A DNA stretch of 40,623 nt from the NCBI GenBank assembly GCA_018820315.1, contig JAHJOQ010000090.1, forward strand, positions 1 to 40,623, in the 5' to 3' direction. Origin of the DNA: Candidatus Zixiibacteriota bacterium. Its GTDB lineage: Bacteria > Zixibacteria > MSB-5A5 > JAABVY01 > JAHJOQ01. A model generated the notes under the pieces. It had not been told where the DNA came from. It was given only the letters and a program-made list of their open reading frames with translations, and did no database searches. This document shows, in pieces, positions 24,933 to 34,208 of the stretch. The translations under genes were made by a program, and so were the position numbers. How positions within the stretch are numbered: the first letter of the stretch is position 1; each line of letters opens with the position of its first letter.

Positions 24933-27900
24933 CTATCTAATCAGCTTGCTCATAGGCGGCGGACCGCCGGTGAACATGAAATCGTACAGATGCTGCGCGT
25001 CAGCCGTATTCACAGCGTCATCGCAATTGACATCGCCGAGATAGACAAACGGACACGGCGGACCGCAATTGTCGGCCGGGCTGTAGACATATCTCGCTAA
25101 GTGAGTCAGATCGAGCAGATCAATCAACCCGTCGTTGTTGATATCACCACGACCATAACCCGCCCATTGGTTTGCGAATCGCATCAGGTCGGTGATCTCG
25201 CCGACAGTTGCGCCTGTTGGGAATGCAAAAACAACGAATGCACCCTGTATAGTTTCATAACCGGCGAATGAGTGCTTATTCGCGGTCAGGATCATGCACA
25301 TGTCATCGGGCGGCGAGCCTGGAGCAGCGTTTGGGCCATAGGCAATATTGTAAGGACCTGTTGCCTTCACGTACTCTATGAACAGGTGATGGAGGTAATC
25401 GGTAGGATACCACCAATCGAAATGGAACCCGTAGCCATTGTAAGCGCCTTTCGTGGCTGATCCAACTGGATAGACGAAACTGCCGCTCATCGGAAGGATG
25501 CCGTATCCTGCAATCTCGCCTGAGACTTCATTGTACTGCCACATCGCGCTGGCACTCAGGTCGCCGTAAACCTGTTCGTATCCTGCCGGGTCACCCGGCA
25601 TATCCCAGTCAGCAAAGACTCCCCAATAGAGACTGTCCACAGGCGTTGAGTTCCGATTGCTGAAGTCGTAAGCAATTAACTTGAAGTTGTTGAAGTACTC
25701 CGTGCCGCTTTGAGAGAACGCTCCGTATTCCCTGTATACCATTCGCATTCCTATCGTAAGGGAATCGGAAGGATCGCCTGTAATATAGTCGTAGATTGAA
25801 TCGATCACAGCAGCACTGAAGAAGTCACCATATATGTTGGTGCCATCGCAATACTCGTCAAGCATGATGTTGTCGTGGCTTGTGCACACTGTGTCTGGGA
25901 AGAGGTGGTTGTAACCCTCGCTGCACTCCTCAAGCCACGCCAGTCGGGTTGCGCTCAAACCCCACCAAAATGTTCCCAGATACAGCGGGTCAGCCATACC
26001 GTCAACTATGAAGGCATCGTCAATGTCGCCGTTGTCAAACCATCCGCCATTATTGGCATATTCCCAATCATCTCCGCCATATCCAAAATCGAGATAGAAG
26101 TCACAGAACGCATAGCCTACAATAGCTTCGATTACGATCCTTGCGTTAGCTTCGAGGCCACCGCATGACGGTAGAGACGAGGGGCATTCGTTGTAGTCTG
26201 GGTCATCTGTTGCAACAATGAGATAGAATAGACTCGAGCCGCGAAGCATATTCGGCACATCAAACTCGAGGATCGCGTCGTAGCATTCTGTCGCTGAAAG
26301 CATGCCTGTTGCCGAAGAGGCGAGTGTCACCCAGCTCGGTGGACCCGATAGGCTGAAGTCAGATTGCTTTACCTGCATTACGCGATCGGCATATTCAGAT
26401 TTCAGAACTGAGTGATTCTGCATCCGCGCCTCTTTCCATCCCTGCATCGCATTGAAGTCATCAATTGTGTGCTGCACCATTTGATCGGTTGACTTATCGG
26501 CTCTCGCCTTAACTTGCGGGTCAATCGTTGTGACAAACGCAGTCGCCGGATAGTCAGCGTGAGCTTCGAGTAATAGACAGTATTCTAGCGGCGCGCATCC
26601 ATAGTTGCAGAACACTTCCTCGACTGTTCGCTGCGTTCCAGCCGGATCGCTGAAGTCTAGCGGCGGATCGAGTACTACTCCGCCGGGGATGTCGAGCCTC
26701 GGGCGATCATCACCTATGGAATACATCGTCAGCCTTCCGCCGCCGGTGCCGCAGTCAGACCAGAGCTGTAGCTGTGCGATATACGGCGTGTCACCATACT
26801 TGGCGATAGCGGGGCCGAAACCGTAGCCAGTAAGTTCATATGTGAAGATGTGCGCTCCGGTGATAGCATTGTTACAGTTAAATGTTCCGTAAGGGGGTAC
26901 ACGCGTTCCCCAGAAGACTAACGGATCGCAGGTCAGCGCAGCGGCGTTGGTCATCTGTCCGCGGGTGACATCCCACCACGTGGCGTTGTTGTCCCAGTAG
27001 CTTCGACACCAGATACCGGCGTAGCGGCTGTCTTTGCTGGGTACTGCGCCGTGATACCAAAGCTCCGCTGCGTCAAAGACTGCCGCAGGGGCATAGAACG
27101 GCTGACCTGACAACCAGTATTGATCAGTTGCAGGCGTACCGTCGGCGGCGTCAATGGACATCGCATAGCTGTCAAATGAAGTATGATCTGCCATCGCCAG
27201 ATTCGTGAATAGCCAATTCTTCGATTCGCTATAAGTTGCCCCGGCGGTTGTACCTTCATTCCAACCGAGAAGTCCTGAGAATCCGCCCTCGGGCCAGTCG
27301 GGATGCAATTCGAGGTCCGTGGCTCTCAATTTGTATACTGCTCCCACGGTCGCACCAGGGCCCGCATCGCCGCCATAGAGGCCTTCTGCACATCCAATGA
27401 ACAGGTCGACACCGTCCGATGACGGTGAATTCCAGATCGGATTGCCGTGAGGGGTGTAGCGCCAGACGTCGGTGACACCGGTGAACTTGTCGAGCTTGTA
27501 TATCGTGCCGCCATCTCCACCGAAGTAGATGAAGTCGCCAAGGATAACAGTCGGGCAGAAACGCATCTGACCAGCTGTACCTTCGAGGCCGGTGCCGAGA
27601 ATCGGACTGCGATGCCAGATAACAGCTCCGGTAAACGCGTCAGCACACACCATCGATTCAAACGTACCGCCTCCGAAGTATATCAAGCCGTCTTGAACTG
27701 TCGGGCTGCTACGTACGGCACCGCCGATAATGCTCGAATACAGCGGATCAGCGGTCAACGTGCTCCATACCGAAACCGGACCGCCGGAGCCGTCCCCCTC
27801 AACCGTGAAACATTCGAGATGCACTCCGAATGAGGCATAGACGAGGCCATCTGCAATCGTCGGGTTCGCGAAATAGCAAAAATCATACGGCGACCAGTAT

Positions 27901-29807
27901 TCCCAGATCTTCTGGAAACCGCAAAGATCACCGATTTCGATCTGACTATCACCAGTACGAGCGTAGTCGTGAGAGAGTGTCGGCCACTCACCCTCGTCTA
28001 CACATGGATATGTTGGCGGGCATCCTACGAGGCAACATGTTCGAGCCTTCATAAGAAATGCGACGTCGAGGCTCCAATCCTCGATCATCGTATACCAGTT
28101 GCCATCCCACAGACCGCCTCTGCCGGTTTCAGTAGAGCCGTCGTCGGAAATGACAGCCAGAACGTCATCCGGATCATTTAGAATGGGATTGAACCCAAGA
28201 TGGAATTCATCATAGATCCAAATGTGGTCGTCATAAATATCGATCATCTCATAATTCGGATACCAGTTCGTGATTTCCGGCACGGTGTAGACAGCGATTG
28301 TGTCCGTCGGGTAAGTCCCGTCGGTATTGAAGAGTATGAAGTCTGCGCCGGGATTACCGACCGATGCACCCCGATAGAATGCAATCCCGATCTCAGCTAT
28401 TTCGCAGCAGTTCTGCCATAGCATTGTGAATCGCATATTGTAATAGGCATCGCCGTATTCGTCGGGTAGCACCCAGTAGTAGAAGGCGTCTCCGTTGTAC
28501 TCCAATATGTAATTACATTCCGGCGGAGGAATGTCTTCCTCGCACACATACGCTTCGATAAGAAAGTCGTAATCGGTCCCCCAGTCATCGATCATCAGGC
28601 CCCAGTAACCGGACCAGAATTCAGAACTGCGATACTCGGCGTTGCCTGAACCATCGTCCGAAAGTACAGCCATTACGTTTCCAGCTGCCTGGTTGACCGT
28701 CGTATAGCCGACGTGGAAGTCCGTGTTCGGCGGGATGATAATGTCGTACGGCGTCAGGTCGACCTGAGTCTCGTCAGGATACCACAATATTTGAGAGGTG
28801 GGGATGTTTTCGGTAAGCAGAAGCTCTCCGGGAAATCCGTTTCCGTCATCCCACCAGATCATCAAGTCGATTCCTTCACCGGTGACATCGATCGAGCCTT
28901 CTTCATACAGACTAATTCCGGCAGTTCGGAGTTCGCGGGGCCAAATCATGTTGTTTGTAAATCTCTCGTTGAAGAAGTCATCGCTGTACTGATCGGGAAT
29001 TGTCCAGTAATAAGCAGCGGCGTAATTACCGTACTTCAGCCATGAGCATGGTCCCGGGTCACCGAAACATAACTCAGCCTCAATTACGAAGTTGACATCG
29101 AGTCCCCAGTCATTCAGCATCGTCCCCCACACGCCGGTGTAGTGCTCCGATGACCTACCGGTCCCAGTTGTCCCTTCGTCAGACAGTAGGGCATAGACAT
29201 CATCGGTTTGATTAACTGTTGTGAAGCCTATATGAAAATCTTCATCCATGAAAGTCAGATCGAAAGGAGTGAAGTCGACTGCAACTGCGTTAGGATACCA
29301 GGCCATTTCGGGGGCTGGGATATTGATCCGCGCAAGCTCGCCTCCGGGAAATCCGAAGCCGTCATCATGCCAGACTATGATATCAACACCATCCGGACTG
29401 ACCACCGAACTGGCTGCGTCGTAGAAACCGAGGTAGACATTTGCCAGAGTTGCAATCTGACCACTCGGTGCCGTGAAACGCATGTTGAAGAAATCATCGT
29501 CGTACACATCGGGAATAGTCCAGAACCAGAACGGAGTACCGTCCCAGTACGAATAGGTGTCACAACCTGTGGGCGCGTGACTGAATGTGCCGCTGACAAC
29601 CGCCTGCTGATCGGGCGTCGCTGTTTTGGTAAACTTCGGAGGCATCTCCGGAAGAGCTGAATTCAACTCGCCGGATGCCTTCGGAGCATCTGGTTGAGAT
29701 TGTGGTATGCGTTTTGCATCGTTCGGATCTTTGACGGCAAATGATGCACTGCTCGATGCCAGAAAAAGCCCGACGAGCAGGACAGCCAGAGTTACATTCC
29801 TCGACAT
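24933..29807 (-). CDS. Giant secreted repeat/PQQ-propeller protein with dockerin tail
   Basis: A 1624-residue exported protein (signal peptide about 1-24, ending SFA). Three copies of a domain of about 180 residues fill residues 70-600, each starting with a variant of YYWTIPDQYSDDFFNERFT and ending with NVMAVLSDDGS...GYWGLMIDDWG. Residues about 610-1080 contain PQQ-like propeller blades (GLIYFGGGTFESMVCADAFT, DFIYFGGDGGTIYKLDKFTG). A C-terminal region of about 450 residues is unrecognised. The end is a dockerin pair (GDINNDGLIDLLDLTHLARY, GDVNCDDAVNTADAQHLYDF) that belongs to a different sequence subtype from the DIDDVVYLI tails and lacks the terminal cysteines. GGGAGG precedes the ATG by 6 bases. 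A palindrome lies about 105 bases upstream. No catalytic motif was recognised. Confidence 0.87.
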   Translation of the reverse strand: MSRNVTLAVLLVGLFLASSSASFAVKDPNDAKRIPQSQPDAPKASGELNSALPEMPPKFTKTATPDQQAVVSGTFSHAPTGCDTYSYWDGTPFWFWTIPDVYDDDFFNMRFTAPSGQIATLANVYLGFYDAASSVVSPDGVDIIVWHDDGFGFPGGELARINIPAPEMAWYPNAVAVDFTPFDLTFMDEDFHIGFTTVNQTDDVYALLSDEGTTGTGRSSEHYTGVWGTMLNDWGLDVNFVIEAELCFGDPGPCSWLKYGNYAAAYYWTIPDQYSDDFFNERFTNNMIWPRELRTAGISLYEEGSIDVTGEGIDLMIWWDDGNGFPGELLLTENIPTSQILWYPDETQVDLTPYDIIIPPNTDFHVGYTTVNQAAGNVMAVLSDDGSGNAEYRSSEFWSGYWGLMIDDWGTDYDFLIEAYVCEEDIPPPECNYILEYNGDAFYYWVLPDEYGDAYYNMRFTMLWQNCCEIAEIGIAFYRGASVGNPGADFILFNTDGTYPTDTIAVYTVPEITNWYPNYEMIDIYDDHIWIYDEFHLGFNPILNDPDDVLAVISDDGSTETGRGGLWDGNWYTMIEDWSLDVAFLMKARTCCLVGCPPTYPCVDEGEWPTLSHDYARTGDSQIEIGDLCGFQKIWEYWSPYDFCYFANPTIADGLVYASFGVHLECFTVEGDGSGGPVSVWSTLTADPLYSSIIGGAVRSSPTVQDGLIYFGGGTFESMVCADAFTGAVIWHRSPILGTGLEGTAGQMRFCPTVILGDFIYFGGDGGTIYKLDKFTGVTDVWRYTPHGNPIWNSPSSDGVDLFIGCAEGLYGGDAGPGATVGAVYKLRATDLELHPDWPEGGFSGLLGWNEGTTAGATYSESKNWLFTNLAMADHTSFDSYAMSIDAADGTPATDQYWLSGQPFYAPAAVFDAAELWYHGAVPSKDSRYAGIWCRSYWDNNATWWDVTRGQMTNAAALTCDPLVFWGTRVPPYGTFNCNNAITGAHIFTYELTGYGFGPAIAKYGDTPYIAQLQLWSDCGTGGGRLTMYSIGDDRPRLDIPGGVVLDPPLDFSDPAGTQRTVEEVFCNYGCAPLEYCLLLEAHADYPATAFVTTIDPQVKARADKSTDQMVQHTIDDFNAMQGWKEARMQNHSVLKSEYADRVMQVKQSDFSLSGPPSWVTLASSATGMLSATECYDAILEFDVPNMLRGSSLFYLIVATDDPDYNECPSSLPSCGGLEANARIVIEAIVGYAFCDFYLDFGYGGDDWEYANNGGWFDNGDIDDAFIVDGMADPLYLGTFWWGLSATRLAWLEECSEGYNHLFPDTVCTSHDNIMLDEYCDGTNIYGDFFSAAVIDSIYDYITGDPSDSLTIGMRMVYREYGAFSQSGTEYFNNFKLIAYDFSNRNSTPVDSLYWGVFADWDMPGDPAGYEQVYGDLSASAMWQYNEVSGEIAGYGILPMSGSFVYPVGSATKGAYNGYGFHFDWWYPTDYLHHLFIEYVKATGPYNIAYGPNAAPGSPPDDMCMILTANKHSFAGYETIQGAFVVFAFPTGATVGEITDLMRFANQWAGYGRGDINNDGLIDLLDLTHLARYVYSPADNCGPPCPFVYLGDVNCDDAVNTADAQHLYDFMFTGGPPPMSKLIR

Positions 29808-29908
29808 GACATGCCTCCCATGGATCAGTAGCTGTAAGTCAGCCGAGCAGGTGGCGGTTGGTCGCGACCGGAGATGTTGTTCTAGCCTTTTCTCGACCCT
29901 AAATTCCT

Positions 29909-29925
29909 ATCTGCATTATGCAGAT
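29909..29925. promoter_or_regulatory. Palindrome upstream of the giant dockerin gene
   Basis: ATCTGCAT and ATGCAGAT flank a single central T, a perfect 8-bp dyad about 100 bases before the minus-strand gene start. On that strand CATAAT lies beside it, so it may overlap a promoter and act as an operator. Confidence 0.4.
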
Positions 29926-30046
29926 TATGTTTGAAAACAAATGCCTATAGACCAATATGTCGGTAGTCAGAGTACATAAACAATGTAGTCTCTGTTCTCC
30001 GGTTCGTCAAGGTAATTGTAGTCGGGAATTAGGACTCGGAAGTTAG

Positions 30047-30241
30047 AAGGTACCCCCTTCTCGGGGAATGTTGAAAAAGCCCAAGTTCTGTCATTACTAG
30101 CGGAGCATGGCAATCTCTATCATGACTGATTCCTATAGTTACCAATGAGATCACCACGTCACTTCGTTCCTCATGATGACGGAGAGCAGCCGATTTTTGT
30201 ACAAGTGGACTTTTTCAACAAGCCCCTTGCTGGGGGTTCCT
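30047..30241. mobile_element. MITE-like inverted-repeat element
   Basis: About 195 bases with nested terminal inverted repeats. Outer: GGTACCCCCNNNNNGGGGNNT at the left (from 30049) against the inverse of AAGCCCCTTGCTGGGGGTTCC at the right. Inner: GTTGAAAAAGCCCA (30070-30083) against TGGACTTTTTCAAC (30206-30219), 13 of 14 pairs. The centre carries the interspersed repeat at 30145-30181. There is no coding frame and no obvious target-site duplication. It resembles a small non-autonomous element or a genome-specific intergenic repeat; a probable partial copy is at 1-88. Confidence 0.55.
30145..30181 (+). repeat. Interspersed repeat, second copy
   Basis: ATGAGATCACCACGTCACTT followed by CGTTCCTCATGATGACG is the diverged partner of 24886-24922. 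It sits inside the inverted-repeat element, so one may have travelled within the other. Confidence 0.6.
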
Positions 30242-30255
30242 CTGGTGAATGAACT

Positions 30256-30294
30256 CACCCGACAGAATCCGTCAAAGGCGGATTCCGTCGGGTG
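30256..30294. repeat. Large imperfect hairpin (15 of 16 bp)
   Basis: CACCCGACAGAATCCG (30256-30271) and CGGATTCCGTCGGGTG (30279-30294) pair with one mismatch around a 7-base loop. There is no T-run in either direction. It lies beside the MITE-like element, between two minus-strand genes, and may be another intergenic repeat or may act as a terminator for the small secreted-protein gene. Confidence 0.6.
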
Positions 30295-30368
30295 GGGCAC
30301 CATGCCTATTAGATAGTATTGGGTTGATTCTTTTCTGGAAGATTGGGACGTGCAATGGGCTGCTTGGG

Positions 30369-30971
30369 TTAGAAGTCAATCTGCGTACCTATCAAGAACG
30401 CATGTATTCCCACAGCAGAAGGAGAACCACACGCGACTTTCGCTCTGACCATTCTAATCTCTCCAACAACCCCGATTGCACTGGATAAGAATAAGACAAA
30501 TCCGCCTGTGACAGCGAGGCCGAACTTGCCCTCACTTATCCAAATACTATTCCCGCGAGGAACGTCAAAAGCACCGGCTCCCACTCCAACATACAACACT
30601 GTGTTCTCTCTTGAATGCTGTATCATGCAAGACGCGACATAGTAGTTTCCTTTTCCAGCTGTTAAGCTTGGAAGCCATGTGGCTTCACGCACGAAGACAC
30701 CTGAATGAGTCGCACAGTCGAGCTGAAATGCAAATAGGCCACCTGTTCGATAACCAATACCATAACCCCAGCCTCCTCTGCTTTTCATGTACGTTGTTGG
30801 TGCACGGTCGAACGCTACACAGTCTTGTGTCCAGTTCAAGCTGGAATAAAACCCATGGATGTATCCGCCCTTGTGCGTGCCTGCCCGCAAGTCGTCAGCC
30901 CCCACAGCTCCGAAGGTTGAAGCGAGTAGTAACGTAGCAAACACGTGCCTCCACAAACCGAAATTTATCAT
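30369..30971 (-). CDS. Small secreted protein of unknown function, possibly outer membrane
   Basis: A 200-residue protein from the ATG at 30971, chosen because GGGAGAGAG lies just upstream; an in-frame ATG 15 bases earlier has no ribosome site. The N-terminal signal peptide FATLLLASTFGAVGA is clear. The mature part has glycine- and aromatic-rich alternating stretches (GGWGYGIGYRTGGLFAFQLD, then NTVLYVGVGAGAFDVP and GKFGLAVTGGFVLFLSSAIG), as in small beta-barrels or lipocalin-like folds. Four cysteines are spread in the mature chain. I do not recognise a family. It is isolated, with repeats downstream. Confidence 0.6.
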   Translation of the reverse strand: MINFGLWRHVFATLLLASTFGAVGADDLRAGTHKGGYIHGFYSSLNWTQDCVAFDRAPTTYMKSRGGWGYGIGYRTGGLFAFQLDCATHSGVFVREATWLPSLTAGKGNYYVASCMIQHSRENTVLYVGVGAGAFDVPRGNSIWISEGKFGLAVTGGFVLFLSSAIGVVGEIRMVRAKVACGSPSAVGIHAFLIGTQIDF

Positions 30972-31083
30972 CACTCTCTCCCGCATAACGGTCGATTATT
31001 CGATGCCTGTATCCAAGGAAAGCCGAGAGGTATACTTTGTCAAGGAGTTTCAGGAGACTTGACTCAGATTGGATATTTGTCTG

Positions 31084-32202
31084 CTATGTCAGGAGCCTGC
31101 CCATGGCTTCTGCCAGCTTAGCCACACCGGCATCTAAACGTTCTGATTCACCGCCGAAACCGATCCTGATATGAGACGGTTCGCCGAAGAATCTTCCCGG
31201 TACTACATAGATGTTATGCCGGGATGCGAGCTCATCAACGAATGAATCAGTATTGTTGAGGGATCTGATTCGAGGGAAGTATATGCAGCCGAATTCAGGA
31301 ATCGCTCCCGAGAGAAGCCCCTCATCAATCAGCGGACCGAGGTGAGTCGTGAGCAATTCGCGATTCTTCGCTACATGCCCGATTGACCGATCCCGATATT
31401 CGTCGAGATTGTCGACGACAACAGATGCGATGCCGTCGTTGACTTTCGATCCGGAGCCTTCAACGATGACCTGCAGATTCCTCACTTTCGAGGCGACTTC
31501 CGACTGGGCAACGATCCAACCGGTGTGGATCGATCCAAGTCCGTAGACTTTGGTCAGGCCATCGAGTGATACAAAGCAGTCGTTTAGTGACACAGCATGT
31601 TTGCACTCGCGAGGTCCGAGGTCGTGATAAATCTCATCGACAACAATTGTAATCTTCGGGCTGACGCTTTGAGCCAAAGAAGCGATGTCGCGCAGATCAT
31701 CATCTGACATCAATGAGCCGCTTGGATTGTGAAGATTGCTTAGTATGAGCAATTTGCTGTTTGGCTTGAGGACACTCTCAAGATCATCTGCATCGATGCG
31801 AAATTCTGGAGGCCTTCGTCTAATCGAATCGATTTCACATCCGATGAAATCTGGCGCGGCAACGAGTGGCTCATACGCGGGTGATTCAATTACCACATGA
31901 TCGCCGGCTAACAGCAGCGCGCCGCAGAGTATATAGATGGCATTTGAGACGCCATTCGTTGTCACAATCCTGTCAGCAGCGATCTCATATCTTGCGGCGA
32001 TGCTCTCAATCAGAGGAACATGCCCCCATGCATTGGACATTCGAAGGTGATCGCTAATGTCATTCCGGCAGAACCTGTCGATATCTCTCCTCAACATCTC
32101 AGTCGGTTCATCGACAGAGCTCGACATTAGGAAGTGAATGCCCGGTTTGCAAAGCAATCTGACTTCGATGTCTTTGTACCATGTCAAATAGTCTATCAGC
32201 AT
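31084..32202 (-). CDS. PLP-dependent class I/II aminotransferase
   Basis: A 372-residue fold-type I enzyme, started at the ATG at 32202; the frame opens 36 bases earlier at a TTG, but neither has a strong ribosome site. Motifs: TTNGVSNAIY (phosphate cup), NLHNPSG (N-x-x-N-P-S-G), VVDEIYHDL (Asp and Tyr contacts to PLP), SLDGLTKVYGLGSIHTGWI with the PLP-binding Lys, and SHIRIGFGG with the substrate-carboxylate Arg. The amino donor and acceptor cannot be told from sequence. It is divergent from the operon at 32443. Confidence 0.92.
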   Translation of the reverse strand: MLIDYLTWYKDIEVRLLCKPGIHFLMSSSVDEPTEMLRRDIDRFCRNDISDHLRMSNAWGHVPLIESIAARYEIAADRIVTTNGVSNAIYILCGALLLAGDHVVIESPAYEPLVAAPDFIGCEIDSIRRRPPEFRIDADDLESVLKPNSKLLILSNLHNPSGSLMSDDDLRDIASLAQSVSPKITIVVDEIYHDLGPRECKHAVSLNDCFVSLDGLTKVYGLGSIHTGWIVAQSEVASKVRNLQVIVEGSGSKVNDGIASVVVDNLDEYRDRSIGHVAKNRELLTTHLGPLIDEGLLSGAIPEFGCIYFPRIRSLNNTDSFVDELASRHNIYVVPGRFFGEPSHIRIGFGGESERLDAGVAKLAEAMGRLLT

Positions 32203-32442
32203 AGTCGTGTAATAAAATGAAAACGTGCCTGCAATCAATAAAAGATTGCCCGGTGGATTGCACGACCCTTGCCGAAATCACTCCATCCACAGACCTAATA
32301 TGGAAGTGTGAGCAAAGTCCGTAAGCTGCTACAGGAATATGGATTGTGATAGTCTATGACACCAGAATTCTATTGTGATACAGGATGCTTATACTTATAC
32401 TTATTCTACCTGGGGCGTCAGAATCACTTCGGGAGGTGAGCC

Positions 32443-32907
32443 TTGAAGCTGTTCTTAACACTAATTGTTTTCTTGATTCTTGGTTCAGTGACGTCATTTG
32501 CTTCTGATGATGCGAGCAATTCCGATGCGATCAAGCCGTCCAAGGCTTGTTTTGTCGATCTTGATGGTGATGGAATAAATGACAACGCTCGCGATATGGA
32601 CGATGACGGTATTCCTGATACATTCGGGGCTGAGGCCTCAGCGATTCCGTCAGAAACTGAAGGCATGTTCGCTCCCAGCATCAGCATAGACTGGAACGCG
32701 AGCGGTTTCGGGGCGGGGCAGGCAGAAGTCGAAACGAAGGAAGCAAATTCCGGGAAGTTCAGCGCGATAAGATTCTCTGCGCGTGATCTCGGTGCGTGCC
32801 GTGGTGGCCTGAAGGCTGGCGATGGCTTGGGGATTGGTGAAAGTGGCGGCGTAAATGCCGGAGGCGGTGGCATGGTTTGCGAAGGCGGAGTCTGCCGACC
32901 GCGATAG
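32443..32907 (+). CDS. Small secreted protein with Ca-binding DxDGDG loops and Gly-rich tail
   Basis: A 154-residue protein with a TTG start 2 bases after a very strong GGGAGGTGAG site. The signal peptide is MKLFLTLIVFLILGSVTSFA. Residues 36-60 contain two thrombospondin-3-like calcium loops (DLDGDGINDNARDMDDDGIP). The last 45 residues are Gly-rich with three Cys (LGACRGGLKAG, MVCEGGVCRPR). No catalytic domain is recognised. The stop is 12 bases before the outer-membrane barrel gene, so they form an operon, and the protein may be a partner or substrate of the barrel. The function is unknown. Confidence 0.72.
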   Translation: MKLFLTLIVFLILGSVTSFASDDASNSDAIKPSKACFVDLDGDGINDNARDMDDDGIPDTFGAEASAIPSETEGMFAPSISIDWNASGFGAGQAEVETKEANSGKFSAIRFSARDLGACRGGLKAGDGLGIGESGGVNAGGGGMVCEGGVCRPR

Positions 32908-32919
32908 AGGAGAGAGTAG

Positions 32920-34080
32920 TTGCATCTGGTTTGTAGATCCCTCTTTGGACTGGCATTAGGTTGCGTCATGTCGGTGACCGCCCTCGCCGATGTCGGTTTT
33001 GATTTTAGCTGCACGCATATAGATGCAGGCAATCTCTTTAATGATTCCACCGACATAACCGATGCTTACACGACTGCCAGTTCCACAATATTCTACTATC
33101 CGCATCCGAAGACCGAAATTACGTTCAACAATAACTACGCATACTATCGAGATCGCCTGTATCTCGGCTATTTTTCAAGTGGTGGTGGAGTCACATATAT
33201 TCCCACATCCGAAGGAGCGAAGTTTCAGCTTTATTCCTCTGGGAGCTTCACCGGCATGCTGTATCGCAAAGGCATGTCTGATTTTGATAATAACACCTTT
33301 GATCTCTCTGTATCAATAGGCTACAAGATTGATGAGTCGGTGCGAATACGGCAGGGGCTGTCGTACAAGTCGACCGCCTACACGAAGTCAGAATCGAGCG
33401 ATCAGGAGAGCTTTGAGATGTCTTTTGGCGGTAACTTCCGGTTGCTCGGCTCCAACGTGGTGGATCTTGAATTGGGCTACGCTTTCGCGAACTTTGATTT
33501 CATTTACCCGACTGATGCGGTCTTCCCAAAACTCGGACTGCCTGCGAGAATTACACCCGATGGGCGATTCTATGGGTTTACTGACGGGCAAATGAAATCG
33601 GTGTACTTCTCGCCCCGGTATTCGCGGCCAATCGGGCCAAAGACTGGACTAGCGATCACATACACATATCGCGAGTTCTTCAACACAGAGGATGCGGTTT
33701 TGCTCGGCATAACATCGGGTGATATTTCTGCTGAGAATCTTTCCCCGTGGTCATCTGTATGGCAGGGGAGAGCAGTTACCCTCATGCTGAAGACTTATGT
33801 ATTTCCGAAGATGATTGTCTCGGCCGGAGTCGGCTATTGGAATAAAGTCTTCTTAAGGACGTACTACGGCGAAGATGGCATCGACTACTTTTTCCAGGTT
33901 ACCGATCGCCATGACGACAAGTCCAAGTTTTACATCAGCATTCAGGACCCGATCCTCATGGAATCGGGTGTTCTGGTGGAAACGACAATATCGGCCGATT
34001 ACACCAATAATACGTCCTCGAAACCGCTCTACGATTACTCAGGATTGTCAGTATCGATTGGTTTCAGGGTTCACATGTAG
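32920..34080 (+). CDS. Outer-membrane beta-barrel protein
   Basis: A 386-residue exported protein with a TTG start after AGAGGAGAGAG. The signal peptide MHLVCRSLFGLALGCVMSVT is cut near ALA-DVG. The mature part is a series of amphipathic strands, with two-residue alternation and turns of small or charged residues, such as TFDLSVSIGYKIDESVRIRQ and VETTISADYTNNTSSKPLYD. It ends in SVSIGFRVHM, a typical final barrel strand. By length, about 16 strands are possible. It is downstream of the Ca-loop protein in the same operon. It does not resemble OmpA or TonB-dependent receptors; a porin or secretion channel role is open. Confidence 0.75.
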   Translation: MHLVCRSLFGLALGCVMSVTALADVGFDFSCTHIDAGNLFNDSTDITDAYTTASSTIFYYPHPKTEITFNNNYAYYRDRLYLGYFSSGGGVTYIPTSEGAKFQLYSSGSFTGMLYRKGMSDFDNNTFDLSVSIGYKIDESVRIRQGLSYKSTAYTKSESSDQESFEMSFGGNFRLLGSNVVDLELGYAFANFDFIYPTDAVFPKLGLPARITPDGRFYGFTDGQMKSVYFSPRYSRPIGPKTGLAITYTYREFFNTEDAVLLGITSGDISAENLSPWSSVWQGRAVTLMLKTYVFPKMIVSAGVGYWNKVFLRTYYGEDGIDYFFQVTDRHDDKSKFYISIQDPILMESGVLVETTISADYTNNTSSKPLYDYSGLSVSIGFRVHM

Positions 34081-34083
34081 GGC

Positions 34084-34099
34084 GTCACTTTTTCGTGAC
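34084..34099 (+). terminator. Weak hairpin after the barrel gene
   Basis: GTCAC (34084-34088) and GTGAC (34095-34099) close a TTTTTC loop, extended by GGG and CCC with one bulged C. It begins 3 bases after the stop. There is no downstream T-run. Confidence 0.35.
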
Positions 34100-34208
34100 C
34101 CGAAACTGAGAGTTGATGCTGGCTGGATATCGCAGAAAATGCGACGGAATAACCGATTAGAATGCAATTGAAATTCGGCGGCTGAGCGCTCGGAAACCGA
34201 TTTTGTTG

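Noticed and set aside
32424-33056. A 210-residue minus-strand Pro/Ser-rich frame
   Set aside because: It is antisense to the Gly-rich secreted protein and the barrel gene; low-complexity composition from the opposite strand explains it.
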